The translations under genes and the position numbers were made by a program. The notes below the pieces were generated by a model. The model had not been told where the DNA came from, made no database searches, and was given only the letters and a program-made list of their open reading frames with translations. From Nocardioides marinus (lineage in GTDB: Bacteria > Actinomycetota > Actinomycetes > Propionibacteriales > Nocardioidaceae), in contig NZ_JACBZI010000001.1 of NCBI RefSeq assembly GCF_013408145.1, positions 3,672,001 through 3,736,000 on the forward strand: a DNA stretch of 64,000 nt, given 5' to 3'. Positions 1 to 7,680 of the stretch are shown piece after piece. Each line of letters begins with the position of its first letter. The stretch's first letter is position 1.

Positions 1-919
1 CGGCGACGGCCAGCTGCATCTCGACCAGGTCCACGCCGTGCACCAGCTCGGTGACCGGGTGCTCGACCTGGAGCCGGGTGTTCATCTCCAGGAAGAAGAA
101 CCGGTCGGCGTCCTCGTCGTAGAGGAACTCCACCGTGCCGGCGCCGCGGTAGTCGATCGCCGCAGCAGCTGCGTGGGCGGCCTCGTGCAGCGCCTCGCGG
201 GTGGCCTGCGGCAGCGCCGGGGCGGGCGCCTCCTCGACGACCTTCTGGTGGCGGCGCTGGATCGAGCAGTCGCGCTCCCCCAGCACCAGCACGTCGCCAG
301 CACCGTCGCCGACGACCTGGACCTCGACGTGCCGGCCGCGCTCGACGTACGGCTCGACGAAGACGGTGCCGTCGCCGAACGCCGACGCCGCCTCCTCGCG
401 CGCCTTCCCGATCTCGCCCTCGAGGTCGGCCAGCGCGCGGACGATGCGCATACCGCGACCGCCGCCGCCCGCCGACGCCTTCACCAGCAGCGGCAGGTCG
501 GCCTCGGTCGGTGACTCCGGCGCCTCCAGGATGGGTACGCCGGCGGCCTTCATCAGCGCCTTGGCGCCGATCTTCGAGCCCATCGACGTGATCGACGACG
601 GGTCGGGGCCGACCCACGTCAGGCCGGCGTCGACGACGGCCTGCGCGAAGTCGGCGTTCTCGGAGAGGAAGCCGTAGCCGGGGTGGATCGCGTCGGCTCC
701 CGCCTTCTTCGCGGCCTCGATGACCAGGTCGGCGCGCAGGTAGGTCTCGCCCGGCGTGTTGCCGGGCAGGCGTACGGCGGTGTCGGCCTCGGCCACGTAG
801 GGCAGGCCCGCGTCGGCGTCGGAGTGGATCGCGACGGTCTCGATGCCCAGCCGGCGGCAGGTGCGGAAGACGCGGCTGGCGATCTCGGCGCGGTTGGCGA
901 CCAGCAGTCTGTTGATCAT
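1..919 (-). CDS. Acyl-CoA carboxylase biotin carboxylase (alpha) subunit, 3' part cut by the window edge
   Basis: Biotin carboxylase half of an acyl-CoA carboxylase: ATP-dependent carboxylation of biotin, whose carboxyl group the neighbouring beta subunit passes to an acyl-CoA. About 306 codons are visible from ATG at 919. The N-terminal domain starts MINRLLVANRAEIA. An ATP-grasp glycine loop KASAGGGGRGMRIV lies near residue 160, and EMNTRLQVEHPVTE near residue 290 is the catalytic Glu/Arg segment of the family. The C-terminal biotinyl domain, if fused, is outside the window. The ATG overlaps the beta subunit stop (ATGA). The family is clear; the substrate (geranyl-, methylcrotonyl- or propionyl-CoA) cannot be read from this part, and AtuA nearby favours a branched enoyl-CoA. 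Confidence 0.93.
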   Translation of the reverse strand, partial: MINRLLVANRAEIASRVFRTCRRLGIETVAIHSDADAGLPYVAEADTAVRLPGNTPGETYLRADLVIEAAKKAGADAIHPGYGFLSENADFAQAVVDAGLTWVGPDPSSITSMGSKIGAKALMKAAGVPILEAPESPTEADLPLLVKASAGGGGRGMRIVRALADLEGEIGKAREEAASAFGDGTVFVEPYVERGRHVEVQVVGDGAGDVLVLGERDCSIQRRHQKVVEEAPAPALPQATREALHEAAHAAAAAIDYRGAGTVEFLYDEDADRFFFLEMNTRLQVEHPVTELVHGVDLVEMQLAVA

Positions 920-2529
920 GGCCTGAAGACTCCGAATCGGTCGGTGCCGACGATCGGCAAGTTGTCGATGACGGACAGGCAGATGCCGAGGATCGAGCGG
1001 GTGTCGCGCGGGTCGATGACGCCGTCGTCGTACAACATCCCCGAGAGGAAGTGCGGCAGCGACTGCTCCTCGACCTGGGCCTCCACCATCGCCTTGATGC
1101 CGGCGAAGCCCTCGGCGTCGAACACCTCGCCCTTGGACTCCGCGGACTGCTTCGCGACGATCTCGAGCACGCCGGCGAGCTGCGCCGGCCCCATGACCGC
1201 GGACTTGGCCGAGGGCCAGGTGAACAGGAACCGCGGGTCGTAGGCGCGGCCGTTCATGCCGTAGTTGCCGGCGCCGTAGGAGGCGCCCATGATCACCGTC
1301 AGGTGCGGCACGGTGGAGTTGGAGATCGCGTTGATCATCATCGCGCCGTGCTTGATGATGCCGCCCTGCTCGTACTCCTTGCCGACCATGTAGCCGGTCG
1401 TGTTGTGCAGGAACAGCAGCGGGGTGTCGGACTGGTTGGCCAGCTGCACGAACTGCGTGGCCTTCTGGGCCTCCTCGCTGAACAGCACGCCCTGGGCGTT
1501 GGCCAGGATGCCGACGGGCTGGCCGTGGATGCGCGCCCAGCCGGTGACCAGCGAGGTGCCGTAGAGCGGCTTGAACTCGTCGAACGCGACGCCGTTGCGG
1601 GCGCTCATGCCGTCCACGACCCGCGCGATGACCTCGCGGGGGTCGAAGGGCTCCTTGAGGTCGGAGGGGATCAGGTCGAGCAGGCCCTCCGGGTCGGCGT
1701 CGGGCTCGGCGTACGGCGCGTGGTCTCGGTCCGACTTCTCCCGGTTGAGGCGGGCGATGATCCGCCGGCCGATCCGGATGGCGTCGCGCTCGTCCTCGGC
1801 GAGGTAGTCGGCCAGGCCGGAGACCCGGGCGTGCATCTCGGCGCCGCCGAGGCTCTCGTCGTCGGACTCCTCACCGGTGGCCATCTTGACCAGCGGCGGG
1901 CCGCCGAGGAAGACCTTGGCCTGCTCCTTCACCATCACGGTGTAGTCGCTCATGCCGGGCACGTAGGCACCGCCGGCGGTGGAGTTGCCGAAGACCAGCG
2001 CGACCGTCGGCTCCTTGCGGGCGCTGGCGCGGGTCAGGTCGCGGAACAGCTTGCCGCCGGGGATGAAGATCTCCTTCTGCGTCGGCAGGTCCGCGCCGCC
2101 GGACTCCACCAGCGAGACCGTGGGGAGCCCGTTCTCCTGGGCGATCTGGGCGGCCCGGAAGATCTTCTTCACCGTCCAGGGGTTGGAGGCGCCGCCCTTC
2201 ACCGACGGGTCGTTGGCGCTGATCATCACCTCGACGCCCTCGACGACGCCGATGCCGGTGACGACGCTGGCGCCCACGGGGAAGTCCGAGCCCCACGCGG
2301 CGAGCGGCGACAGCTCGAGGAAGGCCGAGCCCTCGTCGATGAGCAGCTCGATGCGCTCGCGGGGCAGCAGCTTGCCGCGGGCGTGGTGGCGGGCCACGGA
2401 CTTCTCGCCGCCGCCGGCGATCGCCTTGGCCTGCTCGGCGTGCAGCGCGGCGATCTTCTCCAGCATCGCCTCGCGGTGGGTGGGCGGAGCGGCCTCCTCG
2501 ACCGCCGCCTCGGTGGCGGTGTCGCTCAC
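916..2529 (-). CDS. Acyl-CoA carboxylase carboxyltransferase (beta) subunit
   Basis: 537-residue carboxyltransferase, the usual length for AccD/PCCB/MCCB proteins. It moves CO2 from carboxybiotin to an acyl-CoA. Seen: an N-terminal segment HHARGKLLPRERIELLIDEGS (about residues 48-68), a GG-rich crotonase-type loop ESGGADLPTQ, and a C-terminal half with GASYGAGNYGMNGRAYDPRF, which resembles methylcrotonyl/geranyl-CoA carboxylases (family knowledge). The start is GTG at 2529, overlapping the SRPBCC stop by 4 bp. It is part of a tightly coupled six-gene operon with the biotin carboxylase directly downstream, so the two probably form one holoenzyme. Confidence 0.93.
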   Translation of the reverse strand: MSDTATEAAVEEAAPPTHREAMLEKIAALHAEQAKAIAGGGEKSVARHHARGKLLPRERIELLIDEGSAFLELSPLAAWGSDFPVGASVVTGIGVVEGVEVMISANDPSVKGGASNPWTVKKIFRAAQIAQENGLPTVSLVESGGADLPTQKEIFIPGGKLFRDLTRASARKEPTVALVFGNSTAGGAYVPGMSDYTVMVKEQAKVFLGGPPLVKMATGEESDDESLGGAEMHARVSGLADYLAEDERDAIRIGRRIIARLNREKSDRDHAPYAEPDADPEGLLDLIPSDLKEPFDPREVIARVVDGMSARNGVAFDEFKPLYGTSLVTGWARIHGQPVGILANAQGVLFSEEAQKATQFVQLANQSDTPLLFLHNTTGYMVGKEYEQGGIIKHGAMMINAISNSTVPHLTVIMGASYGAGNYGMNGRAYDPRFLFTWPSAKSAVMGPAQLAGVLEIVAKQSAESKGEVFDAEGFAGIKAMVEAQVEEQSLPHFLSGMLYDDGVIDPRDTRSILGICLSVIDNLPIVGTDRFGVFRP

Positions 2530-3011
2530 TTCTCCAGCACCGCCTTCATCTTCTCCAGCGTGGTGCGCATGCCCTTCTCGTTGGTCCTGCCGCGCGCCCA
2601 GCCGAGCACCAGCCAGTAGATCCGCATCGGCAGCGCGGCCTCGAGCCGGAAGTACTCGGTGACCTTCGAGCCGCCGGAGCCGTCGGGCTCGATCCGGTAG
2701 CCCCAGTTGTTGAGCTGCACCGAGTCGGTGCCGACGGAGAACTCGAAGACCGCCGGACCGTCGCCTCCCGGCGGGTCACAGACGGTGACCTTGCACGGCG
2801 ACCAGTACGTCGGCCCCACGCCGTTGCGCTTCACGTGCCCGGCGAAGTGGGCGCCGACCTCGGGGCCGGCCGACCCGCGGGTCCACTTGCCCTCGAAGGT
2901 CTCCGGGGAGAACTCCCCGATCCGGGTCACGTCGGTGACCAGGTCCCACACCTGCTCGGGCGGGGCGGCGATGGTCACGGTGACCGATCCGGTGGGCTGT
3001 CCGATGCTCAT
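2526..3011 (-). CDS. SRPBCC (START-like) family protein
   Basis: 161-residue helix-grip protein of the polyketide-cyclase/START-like superfamily, a fold that binds hydrophobic ligands. The N-terminus SVTVTIAAPPEQVWDLVTD is the typical first strand and helix of the family, and a C-terminal helix ends LEKMKAVLEK. The reading frame stays open further upstream, but ATG at 3011 has a strong ribosome site (AGAAGGAGA) and the upstream part is a repeat, so the short form is chosen. It sits between the acyl-CoA dehydrogenase and carboxyltransferase genes and may bind a lipid intermediate of the pathway (inference). Confidence 0.85.
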   Translation of the reverse strand: MSIGQPTGSVTVTIAAPPEQVWDLVTDVTRIGEFSPETFEGKWTRGSAGPEVGAHFAGHVKRNGVGPTYWSPCKVTVCDPPGGDGPAVFEFSVGTDSVQLNNWGYRIEPDGSGGSKVTEYFRLEAALPMRIYWLVLGWARGRTNEKGMRTTLEKMKAVLEK

Positions 3012-3060
3012 CGGTTCTCCTTCTGGGGGCTGGGGATCTGGTGGTGGTGCTCGTGGTGGT

Positions 3061-3107
3061 GGTCTCGACGCCCGCTCGTCGCCGGCGCTCCTCCCTGCTC
3101 GACCACC
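3061..3107 (-). repeat. 47-bp dispersed repeat (REP-A), copy 1, reverse orientation
   Basis: Read on the minus strand this starts GGTGGTCGAGCAGGGAGGAG and ends GGGCGTCGAGACC. It matches, with two changes visible, the unit repeated near 37.9 kb and 59.9 kb. It lies between the acyl-CoA dehydrogenase stop and the SRPBCC start, in an otherwise featureless 104-bp spacer. Confidence 0.8.
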
Positions 3108-3115
3108 GGGGACGG

Positions 3116-4288
3116 CTAGCGGGCGGGGGTGTAGCCGAGCAGCTTGGCCGCGAGGTCGGTGAGGACCTCGGTGGCGCCGCCGCCGATGGGCAGCAGCCGG
3201 GCGTCGCGGTAGTGCCGCTCCACCTCGGTGCCGTGCATGTAGCCGGTGCCGCCGTGCAGCTGCACGGCCTTGTCGCACACGAACGTCGCGGTGTTGCAGG
3301 CGGTCTCCTTGGCCAGGCAGGCCTCGGCGATCACGTTCTCGCCTGCCACGTGGCGCCGGGAGACCTCGCGGGTGTACGTGCGCGCCACCTCGACCTGGCG
3401 GCGCATCTCGACCAGCGCGTGCCGCACCACCTGGTTGGCCACGAGCGGCTTGCCGAAGGTGTCCCGCTCCTGGCAGTACGCCGCGGTCAGGTCGAGCGCC
3501 CGCGCGGCGATGCCGTAGCCGTGCACGGCCAGCGCGATCCGCTCGACGACGAACTGCTCGGCGATCTGGTAGAAACCGGCGTTCTCCACCCCGACGAGGT
3601 TCTCGACCGGCACCCGCACGTCGACGTACGACAACTGGGCGGTGTCGGAGCAGTGCCAGCCCATCTTGGTCAGCGCCCGGTCGACGGTGAACCCGGGCGT
3701 GCCCCTCTCGACGACCAGCAGGCTCACGCCCGCGTGCCCCGGCCCGCCGGTGCGGACCGCGGTGGTCACGAAGTCGGCGCGGGTGCCGGAGGTGATGAAG
3801 GTCTTGGCGCCGTTCACGACGTAGTGGTCACCGTCGCGTACGGCGGTGGTGCGGATGCCCGCGACGTCGGACCCGCCGCCGGGCTCGGTGATCGCCAACG
3901 AGCCGATCATCTCGCCGGCCAGGGTCGGGCGGACGAAGCGGTCCACGAGACTCGCTCCGCCCTCGTGGCCCTCGCCGCGCCCGGCGGCGGCGACCATGTG
4001 CGGCAGCGCGATCCCGGAGGTGAAGAGCCCGGCCAGCAGGCCGCTGGAGCCACCCTCGGAGAGGATCCCCTCCTGGCAGTCGACGGTGTCGAGCAGGTCG
4101 CCGCCCGAGCCGCCGACGGACTCGGGGAACCCGAGGCCGATCAGGCCCTGCTTGGCCGCGGCGGCGTGCAGCTCGCGCGGCAGCGTGCCGGCGTCCTCCC
4201 ACTCCTGCAGGTGCGGCGCGACCTCGCGGCGGGCGAATTCCGCGCCCAACGCGAAGACGTCGCTGTCGTTGGTGATCGTGGTGGTCAC
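3116..4288 (-). CDS. Acyl-CoA dehydrogenase
   Basis: 390-residue FAD enzyme that oxidises an acyl-CoA to the 2-enoyl-CoA. Family marks: ITEPGGGSDVAGI (FAD/substrate loop, about residue 150), LGLTKMGW-type middle region (ALTKMGWHCSDTAQL), and the C-terminal QLHGGTGYMHGTEVERHYRDAR near residue 345. A longer frame exists, but GTG at 4288 has AGGAGGAG seven bases upstream and overlaps the AtuA stop (GTGA). In the Atu pathway of pseudomonads the equivalent enzyme is a citronellyl-CoA dehydrogenase (known); that role here is inference. Isovaleryl-CoA dehydrogenase is an alternative. Confidence 0.92.
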   Translation of the reverse strand: MTTTITNDSDVFALGAEFARREVAPHLQEWEDAGTLPRELHAAAAKQGLIGLGFPESVGGSGGDLLDTVDCQEGILSEGGSSGLLAGLFTSGIALPHMVAAAGRGEGHEGGASLVDRFVRPTLAGEMIGSLAITEPGGGSDVAGIRTTAVRDGDHYVVNGAKTFITSGTRADFVTTAVRTGGPGHAGVSLLVVERGTPGFTVDRALTKMGWHCSDTAQLSYVDVRVPVENLVGVENAGFYQIAEQFVVERIALAVHGYGIAARALDLTAAYCQERDTFGKPLVANQVVRHALVEMRRQVEVARTYTREVSRRHVAGENVIAEACLAKETACNTATFVCDKAVQLHGGTGYMHGTEVERHYRDARLLPIGGGATEVLTDLAAKLLGYTPAR

Positions 4289-6045
4289 AGCAGCTCCTCC
4301 TGGACGTGCACGGAGCGCGAGCGGATCCACTCGCCCAGTCCCTTGGCCTGCGGGTCGAAGCGGGTGGACGCGGCCACCCCGTCGCCGAGCAGACCCTTGA
4401 TGACGACGTTGACGGCGCCGAGGTTGGGCAGGCAGTGCACCTCGATGGCGTCGTCGGGCAGGCCGGCCGCCTCGGGCACCAGCTCCCGGACCTTGCGCGG
4501 GCTCATCAGCTTGGCCAGCCAGGTCACGCGGGCGTCGTACTTCTCCGAGCCGTCGTGGGCGACCCAGAGACCGATGTTGGCGTCACCACCCTTGTCGCCG
4601 GAGCGCGCGTGCACGAAGGTGCCCAGCGGCAGCCGGCGGTTGAGGGTGTCGGCCGGCGCCGGGTAGGGGCTGGGCCGCAGACCGAGGGTGTGGTCGGCCT
4701 CGGCGGTGTCCTGCGGGTCCGGCACGACCTCGCGGGTCCCGTCGGGGAGCACCACGACGTGCTCGACGTCGGCCCGCTCGACGTACGCCGGGCGGTAGAC
4801 CCCGAAGGGCGTGGGCTGGCTCGGCGGGGTGGTCATCGTGAACCCGGGGTAGGAGCCCAGCGCGATCTCGACCAGGGGGCCGGTGAAGCCCTTGCCACAG
4901 GGGCCGGGCTCGGGGTCCTTGACCGTGCAGCGCAGCAGCGTGGAGGCGGCCTCCTCGGTGTCGGCGTCGGTCTCCGGCAGCGTCACGCGGCTCCACTCGA
5001 CCTCGGTCGCGGTGAGCCGAGGCGAGACCTGCTCGCGGACCCAGTCGGCCTTGGCCTCGACGTCGAGGCCGGTGAGCACCAGCTCCATCGAGTTGCGCCA
5101 GCCGCCCAGCTCGTTGACGCAGACCTTGAGCCGCGAGGGCGGGGCCTCGCCGACGACGCCGGAGACGCCGACCCGGTCGGGGCCGAGCTGCTCGAGCCGC
5201 ACGGTGTCCAGGTGGGTCGTGACGTCGGGGTTGAGGTAGCGGGTGGACTGGATCTCGTAGACCAGCTGCGCGGTGACGGTGTCGACGGTGACCGCCCCGC
5301 CGGTGCCGGCCTGCTTGGTGATGACGCTGGAGCCGTCGGCGTGCAGCTCGGCGACCGGGAAGCCGAGCGGCTGGCGCGGGTCCATGCCGGCCTGCATCAG
5401 CTGGCGGAAGCCGGAGAAGTTGCCGCCGGTGGCCTGGGTGCCGCACTCGATGACGTGCCCGGCGACGACCGCACCGGCGAGGGCGTCGTGGTCGGCCGGG
5501 GTCCACCCGAAGTGCGAGGCGCCGGCGCCGACGACCAGCGCGGCGTCGGTGACGCGGCCCGTGACCACGACCTGGGCTCCCGCGTCGAGCGCGCGGGCGA
5601 TGCCGAAGCCGCCGAGGTAGGCGTTGGCCGTCAGTGCACCGTCGAGGCCGAGCTCCGCGGCCCGCGGACGCAGGTCGTCGCCTTCGACGTGGGCGACGGC
5701 CACGTCGAGCCCGAGGCCGCTCGCGACCTCGCGCACCTTCGCCGCGAGCCCGGCGGGGTTGAGCCCGCCGGCGTTGGTGGCGATCCGGATCCCCTTCTCC
5801 AACGCCAGGCCGAGGCAGTCCTCGAGCTGGCGCAGGTGGGTCCGCGCGTACCCCAGCGAGGGGTCCTTCATCGTGTCCTTGCCGAGGATCAGCATGGTGA
5901 GCTCGGCGAGGTAGTCGCCGGTGATCACGTCGACCGGGCGGCCGTCCTCCAGCGCGCCCTCGACCAGCTCGCGCATCGCCGAGAGCCGGTCGCCGTAGAA
6001 GCCGGAGCAGTTGCCGACCAGGAGGTCGCGAGTGGGGGCGCTCAT
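4285..6045 (-). CDS. atuA: AtuA-like acyclic terpene utilisation protein (DUF1446)
   Basis: 586-residue member of the AtuA/DUF1446 family, required for growth on citronellol or geraniol in Pseudomonas (known), biochemical role unsettled. The N-terminal domain begins [13 protein letters not shown] and includes [20 protein letters not shown] and [13 protein letters not shown]; the C-terminal part contains [16 protein letters not shown], typical of the family's second domain. The long upstream extension of the frame is antisense noise; ATG at 6045 overlaps the previous stop (ATGA). The neighbours (acyl-CoA dehydrogenase, biotin-dependent carboxylase) match an Atu-type route. Confidence 0.88.
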   Translation of the reverse strand: MSAPTRDLLVGNCSGFYGDRLSAMRELVEGALEDGRPVDVITGDYLAELTMLILGKDTMKDPSLGYARTHLRQLEDCLGLALEKGIRIATNAGGLNPAGLAAKVREVASGLGLDVAVAHVEGDDLRPRAAELGLDGALTANAYLGGFGIARALDAGAQVVVTGRVTDAALVVGAGASHFGWTPADHDALAGAVVAGHVIECGTQATGGNFSGFRQLMQAGMDPRQPLGFPVAELHADGSSVITKQAGTGGAVTVDTVTAQLVYEIQSTRYLNPDVTTHLDTVRLEQLGPDRVGVSGVVGEAPPSRLKVCVNELGGWRNSMELVLTGLDVEAKADWVREQVSPRLTATEVEWSRVTLPETDADTEEAASTLLRCTVKDPEPGPCGKGFTGPLVEIALGSYPGFTMTTPPSQPTPFGVYRPAYVERADVEHVVVLPDGTREVVPDPQDTAEADHTLGLRPSPYPAPADTLNRRLPLGTFVHARSGDKGGDANIGLWVAHDGSEKYDARVTWLAKLMSPRKVRELVPEAAGLPDDAIEVHCLPNLGAVNVVIKGLLGDGVAASTRFDPQAKGLGEWIRSRSVHVQEELL

Positions 6046-6878
6046 CGCTTGTCCCGCCCGCCACCCGCGGGGCCGGCGAAGGCCTGGGCGATCGTGAGCC
6101 AGTGCTCGGCGTCGTCGCCGACGGCCACCAGGTCGGTGTCGTCGCGGTGGACGCGCTGGGTGACCAGGCAGCAGAAGTCGTACGCCGACCCGCTGACCCG
6201 CTGCTCGGCGTCCTCGGGGCCCCACGTCCAGGTCTCGCCCGAGGGCGCGGTCAGCTCGATGCGGAACGGCTCGGCCGGCGGCTCCTGCTGGTGCACGGAG
6301 TAGGCGAAGTCGCGGGTGCGGACGCCGAGGTGCGCGACGTGCCTGATGCGGTCGGTGGGCAGTGGGCGACCGCCCTCCGCGGCCGGGTTGGCGACCGCGT
6401 CGTACACGTCGAGCGCGTGCGCCCACGTCTCCATGTAGCGGGCGGTGGCCATCGAGGCCGGCGACATCGGCGGGCCGAACCACGGCATCTTCGCCCCGTC
6501 GGGGACCGCCCGCAGCGCCTCGCCGAGCGCCGTGCGGCCGGCGTCCCAGCGGCTGACGAGCTCCTCGACGGGGAGCGCGGCCAGCTCCTCGGCGCCGGCG
6601 TCGACGAAGCCGTCGACGTCGGCGAGGGCGGCGGTCACCACGGCGTCCCAGTCGGCCTTGCCCGTGGGCCAGCGCTCGGGGTCGGTGGTGCGGGCGGCGA
6701 GCACGGCCTGCTCGTCGGTCCAGGCCAGGTGGGCGACCTGGTGCGCGACGCTCCAGCCGGGCGCCGGCGTGGCGGTGGCCCAGTCGTCGGGCTCCAGCCC
6801 GGTCACCACCGCACGCAGGGCGTCGCCCTCGGCGGTGAGGTCCGCGAGCAGGTCGTCGAGCAGGGATCGGCTGGTCAT
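6042..6878 (-). CDS. TIGR03084-type metal-binding (DinB/MDMPI-like) protein
   Basis: 278-residue protein of the mycothiol-dependent maleylpyruvate isomerase/DinB-like superfamily. It starts with a helical domain containing [16 protein letters not shown] (about residues 42-57), where the two histidines of HQVAH and later histidines (ETWAHALD) fit a metal site. The family is common in Actinobacteria next to AtuA and acyl-CoA enzymes. A thiol-dependent step or ligand binding is possible, but no reaction can be assigned. ATG at 6878 overlaps the TetR stop, so it is co-transcribed. Confidence 0.8.
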   Translation of the reverse strand: MTSRSLLDDLLADLTAEGDALRAVVTGLEPDDWATATPAPGWSVAHQVAHLAWTDEQAVLAARTTDPERWPTGKADWDAVVTAALADVDGFVDAGAEELAALPVEELVSRWDAGRTALGEALRAVPDGAKMPWFGPPMSPASMATARYMETWAHALDVYDAVANPAAEGGRPLPTDRIRHVAHLGVRTRDFAYSVHQQEPPAEPFRIELTAPSGETWTWGPEDAEQRVSGSAYDFCCLVTQRVHRDDTDLVAVGDDAEHWLTIAQAFAGPAGGGRDKR

Positions 6879-7507
6879 GCGCGGGTCCTCCCGGTCAGCG
6901 TGGCGTCGAGCACCAGGGCCCAGCGGTCGAGGATCGCCTCGCGCCGGCGCCGGTCGTCGGTGATGGTGTTGGCGAGGCCGAGGCCGCGCACGAGGTCGAG
7001 CGTCGCCTGCACCAGCTCGCGGGCGCCAGGGGCGGTCTCGTCGACGCCGAGCAGCTCGACGCTCAGCCGGTGCACCTCGCGCCCGACCTTCTGCTCCAGA
7101 GGGCCGACGGCGGCCATCAGGTCGGGGTCGGTGCGCGCGGCGACCCACAGCTCGAGCGCGGCGGTGAAGACCGGTGAGGTGAAGTGGTCGCCGAGCAGGT
7201 CGAGGACCGCGCGGGTGCTGCGCGGCGCCGGCAGTCGAGCCGCCGCAGCGGCGAGCTCGGCGCCCCGCACCTGGGTGAGGTGCTCCACGGCGGCGACGAC
7301 CAGGTCGTTCTTGGTCGGGAAGTGGTGCAGCTGCGCGCCGCGGCTCACCCCGGCCCGCTCGCTGACCAGGGTGGTGGAGGTGCCGGAGAACCCGCGCTCG
7401 ACCAGCAGCTCGACGGTCGCCTCGAGCAGCCGGGCCCGCATCGCACGGGTCCGCTCCTCCTGGGGCACCCGGCCCTGCTCCCGGGTCGCGCCCTGGCTCG
7501 TCGTCAC
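6875..7507 (-). CDS. TetR-family transcriptional regulator
   Basis: 210-residue TetR regulator. The N-terminal helix-turn-helix runs about residues 18-65 ([19 protein letters not shown], then [20 protein letters not shown]), followed by a helical ligand-binding half. It is the first gene of the six-gene acyl-CoA operon, with TGA/ATG overlap to the next gene, so it probably controls its own operon in response to an acyl-CoA or acid. The start is GTG at 7507; the large fused frame upstream is antisense to the permease gene. An AT-rich stretch 7525-7560 directly upstream is the likely promoter/operator. Confidence 0.88.
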   Translation of the reverse strand: MTTSQGATREQGRVPQEERTRAMRARLLEATVELLVERGFSGTSTTLVSERAGVSRGAQLHHFPTKNDLVVAAVEHLTQVRGAELAAAAARLPAPRSTRAVLDLLGDHFTSPVFTAALELWVAARTDPDLMAAVGPLEQKVGREVHRLSVELLGVDETAPGARELVQATLDLVRGLGLANTITDDRRRREAILDRWALVLDATLTGRTRA

Positions 7508-7524
7508 CCGCGCAGCCCACCACG

Positions 7525-7556
7525 ACAAGTAACAAACAGTCAACCCTGCTTTTTTC
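7525..7556. promoter_or_regulatory. AT-rich promoter/operator candidate upstream of the TetR operon
   Basis: A low-GC patch inside very GC-rich DNA. On the minus strand it reads GGGTTGACTGTTTGTTACTT, with TTGACT as a possible -35. No perfect palindrome is visible, so an operator for the TetR protein is inference. Confidence 0.4.
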
Positions 7557-7572
7557 TTATCGAGACGCCCAA

Positions 7573-7635
7573 CCGGCGTATTGATACGCCGGCTCGGCGG
7601 TGACGGCGGGTCGAACCGGCGTATTGATACGCCGG
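7573..7635. repeat. Pair of 20-bp palindromes, 43-bp period (PAL-B, copy 1)
   Basis: CCGGCGTATTGATACGCCGG occurs at 7573-7592 and again at 7616-7635. Each has 9-bp perfect arms around TG. The same pair with the same 43-bp period, inverted on the map, occurs at 61633-61695. Both pairs lie just downstream of a stop codon and read the same way relative to that gene, which suggests a 3'-end or terminator element. Confidence 0.85.
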
Positions 7636-7680
7636 CTCGGCGTGGGGTGAGGGTCGAGACAGGCGCGGGGCAGGCCCGGC

